Shown in pieces: positions 62,233-64,000 of a stretch of 64,000 bases of DNA (within the stretch, counting starts at the first letter, position 1; the number at the start of each line of letters is the position of its first letter). The translations under genes were made by a program, and so were the position numbers. The stretch comes from Glutamicibacter soli (GTDB taxonomy: Bacteria > Actinomycetota > Actinomycetes > Actinomycetales > Micrococcaceae): NCBI RefSeq assembly GCF_003309065.1, contig NZ_POAF01000005.1, positions 62,001-126,000 of the forward strand, read 5' to 3'. The notes under the pieces were generated by a model. The model was not told the DNA's origin, ran no database searches, and was given only the letters and a program-made list of their open reading frames with translations.

Positions 62233-62348
62233 GTCACTAAGCTAGCGCAAAAATTTCGCAATGTGGTCACTTTTCGGCATCTTTCACTCAAGTTTTTGAG
62301 CATTTTGCGCAAATCCTTGCAGCAGCAGACGCACCATAGAATGAACCT
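62233..62348. promoter_or_regulatory. metP-PucR divergent control region
   Basis: Two leaderless -10 boxes face outward: TAGCTT (62244-62239, metP) and TAGAAT (62337-62342, PucR gene). A TTTTGCGC sequence occurs in inverted orientation at 62245-62253 and 62302-62313, the former directly against the metP -10. Candidate PucR operators. Confidence 0.5.
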
Positions 62349-63752
62349 ATGGCAATTAGTTTACGCGGACTGCTGGATCATGACGAGCTTGGTTTAAAGG
62401 CTTTGACTGATCCTACACACTCCTTGGAGACCGCGATCACATGGGGCGCGGTGACTGAGCTTCTGGACCCCTCCAAATTCCTCACCGGCCGCGAGATCGT
62501 GCTGACCACCGGAGTCCGCCAGAAGTCGGCCGCGGCGCAGATCGATTTCGTTCGCACGCTGGCGGCTAACGATGTGGTGGCGCTGGGGTTCGGTATCGGC
62601 TTGGAGCACGAAAGCGTACCGGGTCCGGTACTTGAAACCGCCCGAGAGGTGGGCCTGCCGGTCATCGAGGTGCCCTATAAAACTCCTTTCGCGGCGATTT
62701 CGCGCCTGATTGCCGAAGCGCTGAACGCAGACCACGTCAAGCGTGTTGAGAACCTGCTGCGCGCCCACCAGAAGCTGGCCCAGTCCCTGCTGTCTTCGGA
62801 TCTGGACCGCATGCTCACCGAGCTGTCCAAGATGCTGAGCACCGACGTCGCCTTGAGCCTGCACGGCGAAGTGATCAGCGGCGACTTCGATCCGGGGCGG
62901 GCCTGGCACGAGCTGCCGGTGGCCACCGGGCTGCGCGACCGCTGCACCTTGCACATCGCCGAGCCCTACACCCGTGACCCCATCGTGGAATACGCCCAGT
63001 CGCTGATCGGACTGGAGCTGACCAACAAGTCCCGGCTGCGCGCCTCGCGGCGCCTGGCCAACGGGCAGGTGCTGGCCGACCTTGCCTCCGGAGCGCTGTC
63101 CGGATCGGACGCGGCGGTCCGCCTGGGCGCGCTGGGCCTGGAATCCCAGCGCGAGCACTCGGTGGTGCTGGTGCAGGCCAGCGGCCAAGCCGACAGGCTG
63201 CAGACACTCCCCCTGCCCGCCGACCTCGCCTCGCAGGTCACCGCCATCGTCGAGGACCGGCTAGTGGTCATCGTGGCGTACAAGCAGGTGCAGCTGTCCA
63301 TCGACCGGCTCGACACCTACCTGGCCACCGCAGGCATCCCCGCCAAGGTCGGCTACGGCGGACGCTACTCGAACACCACCGGCATCCGGTGGAGCTATTT
63401 CGAGGCCCTGGAATCGCTGCGCCACGGCGAACGCGTCAATGTCCCCACCAAGCTCTCGCTGACCTCCCTGCTGCTGGCCGCCCGCGACGTGCCCTTGCAG
63501 GACCTGGCCGCCGAGGCGCTGGGCCCCATCCAGGATTTCGATTCCTCCCACGACTCGGGGCTGATGCGCACCCTGCGCGAGTACCTGAACCGCGACGGCT
63601 CCGTGGGAGCGGTGGCCGAATCGATGGGGCTGCACCGCAACACCGTGCGCTACCGCATGCAGCAAATTGCCGAGCTCTCCGGCTACGACCCGAACGTCAC
63701 CAGTGACCGGGTCCAACTATGGATTGCGCTCAGTGCACTTGAGCTGCGCTAG
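62349..63752 (+). CDS. PucR-family transcriptional regulator
   Basis: 467 residues. N-terminal PucR ligand-type domain (ITWGAVTELLDPSKFLTGREIVLTTG, about 27-52), GGDEF-like middle region, C-terminal helix-turn-helix VAESMGLHRNTVRYRMQQIAEL (split motif; about 425-447). Corynebacterium GabR, an activator of GABA genes, is of this type, and gabT is nearby, so control of gabT or metPS is plausible. Confidence 0.92.
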   Translation: MAISLRGLLDHDELGLKALTDPTHSLETAITWGAVTELLDPSKFLTGREIVLTTGVRQKSAAAQIDFVRTLAANDVVALGFGIGLEHESVPGPVLETAREVGLPVIEVPYKTPFAAISRLIAEALNADHVKRVENLLRAHQKLAQSLLSSDLDRMLTELSKMLSTDVALSLHGEVISGDFDPGRAWHELPVATGLRDRCTLHIAEPYTRDPIVEYAQSLIGLELTNKSRLRASRRLANGQVLADLASGALSGSDAAVRLGALGLESQREHSVVLVQASGQADRLQTLPLPADLASQVTAIVEDRLVVIVAYKQVQLSIDRLDTYLATAGIPAKVGYGGRYSNTTGIRWSYFEALESLRHGERVNVPTKLSLTSLLLAARDVPLQDLAAEALGPIQDFDSSHDSGLMRTLREYLNRDGSVGAVAESMGLHRNTVRYRMQQIAELSGYDPNVTSDRVQLWIALSALELR

Positions 63753-63771
63753 TTCTGGATAGGATTAACGC

Positions 63772-64000
63772 ATGGCTGACATGTTTCTAGAGAAGTTCCG
63801 TTCACTCGTCCCGAAATACCTTGAGGACCAGTGGAACGAAGCCGATGGCCTGAGCGCCGGGGAATTGGCAGACGGCCTGGCCGAGGCCAAGGTCAAGATC
63901 CCCTTTGTCCTGGAGGAGTTCTACCTCGCCCTGGGCAACAACGACGATTTCATGGAGGCCTACCACTACTTCTTCGATCCCGAAGAGCTGGAAATCGAGG
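63772..64000 (+). CDS. SUKH-like (SMI1/KNR4) protein, clipped at the window end
   Basis: First 76 codons only. VLEEFYLALGNNDDFMEAYHYF and FDPEELEIE match the N-terminal core of SMI1/KNR4 proteins, often immunity proteins. TAGGAT six bases before the ATG, leaderless type. Not certain without the rest. Confidence 0.6.
   Translation, partial: MADMFLEKFRSLVPKYLEDQWNEADGLSAGELADGLAEAKVKIPFVLEEFYLALGNNDDFMEAYHYFFDPEELEIE

Overview
The window is chromosomal DNA from a GC-rich actinobacterium. Supporting features are a mycothiol synthase (mshD), a GlnR-type orphan regulator, a PUA-less L10/L7-L12/rpoBC arrangement with an acidic NusG extension, SAS-type RelA protein, MetPS importer and many leaderless transcripts. 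Gene order (tRNA-Thr, tRNA-Met, MaoC pair, murB; tRNA-Trp, secE, nusG, rplKA, rplJL, rpoBC, rpsLG, fusA, tuf) fits the Micrococcaceae (Arthrobacter/Glutamicibacter-like). The genus is inferred from recalled family sequences and not from a search. Everything looks like core chromosome, with one small accessory patch.

Region by region. 1-1.0 kb: end-clipped polytopic membrane protein. 1.2-5.6 kb (minus): str operon rpsL-rpsG-fusA-tuf. 6.1-7.3 kb: secreted phospholipase-D-like protein. 7.5-15.0 kb (minus): rpoB-rpoC, with a recognisable promoter. 15.7-17.4 kb: YbaK deacylase converging on an acyltransferase. 17.5-22.1 kb (minus): tRNA-Trp-secE-nusG-rplK-rplA, then a compact C-rich-loop small RNA transcription unit, then rplJ-rplL with an attenuator-bearing leader. 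22.4-31.8 kb: aspartate aminotransferase, a PspC-type envelope-stress two-component system with a divergent PspC operon, pfkA, ygfZ, a nitrobindin-like protein, a 39-residue membrane peptide and a membrane protein. 31.9-38.8 kb (plus): glnR, mshD, ppk, Nudix/phosphatase fusion, GNAT, thyA-folA. 39.2-43.6 kb: asd, murB, MFS transporter, MaoC pair. 43.7-48.7 kb: accessory patch with small membrane proteins, a hypothetical protein, DUF2797, a small alarmone synthetase, and tRNA-Met plus two identical tRNA-Thr genes in inverted orientation. 48.8-58.6 kb: DEAD-box helicase, transsulfuration pair cbs-metB, alkylation-repair glycosylase, thioredoxin, tRNA-Tyr, YajQ, HtpX, RarD. 58.9-64 kb: gabT, metS-metP, divergent PucR regulator, and a clipped SUKH-like protein.

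How the parts fit: the first third is the information-processing core (translation factors, ribosomal proteins, RNA polymerase, NusG, SecE), all on the minus strand and broken into several transcription units by strong hairpins. The middle carries regulators of nitrogen, envelope stress and phosphate/redox metabolism. The last third carries sulfur and amino-acid metabolism. The most interesting unannotated element is the putative small RNA at about 18734-18873: it has its own extended -10 promoter, three hairpins whose loops each carry a run of four or five C followed by AA, and the last hairpin doubles as its terminator. It resembles the actinobacterial 6C RNA idea but should be tested.
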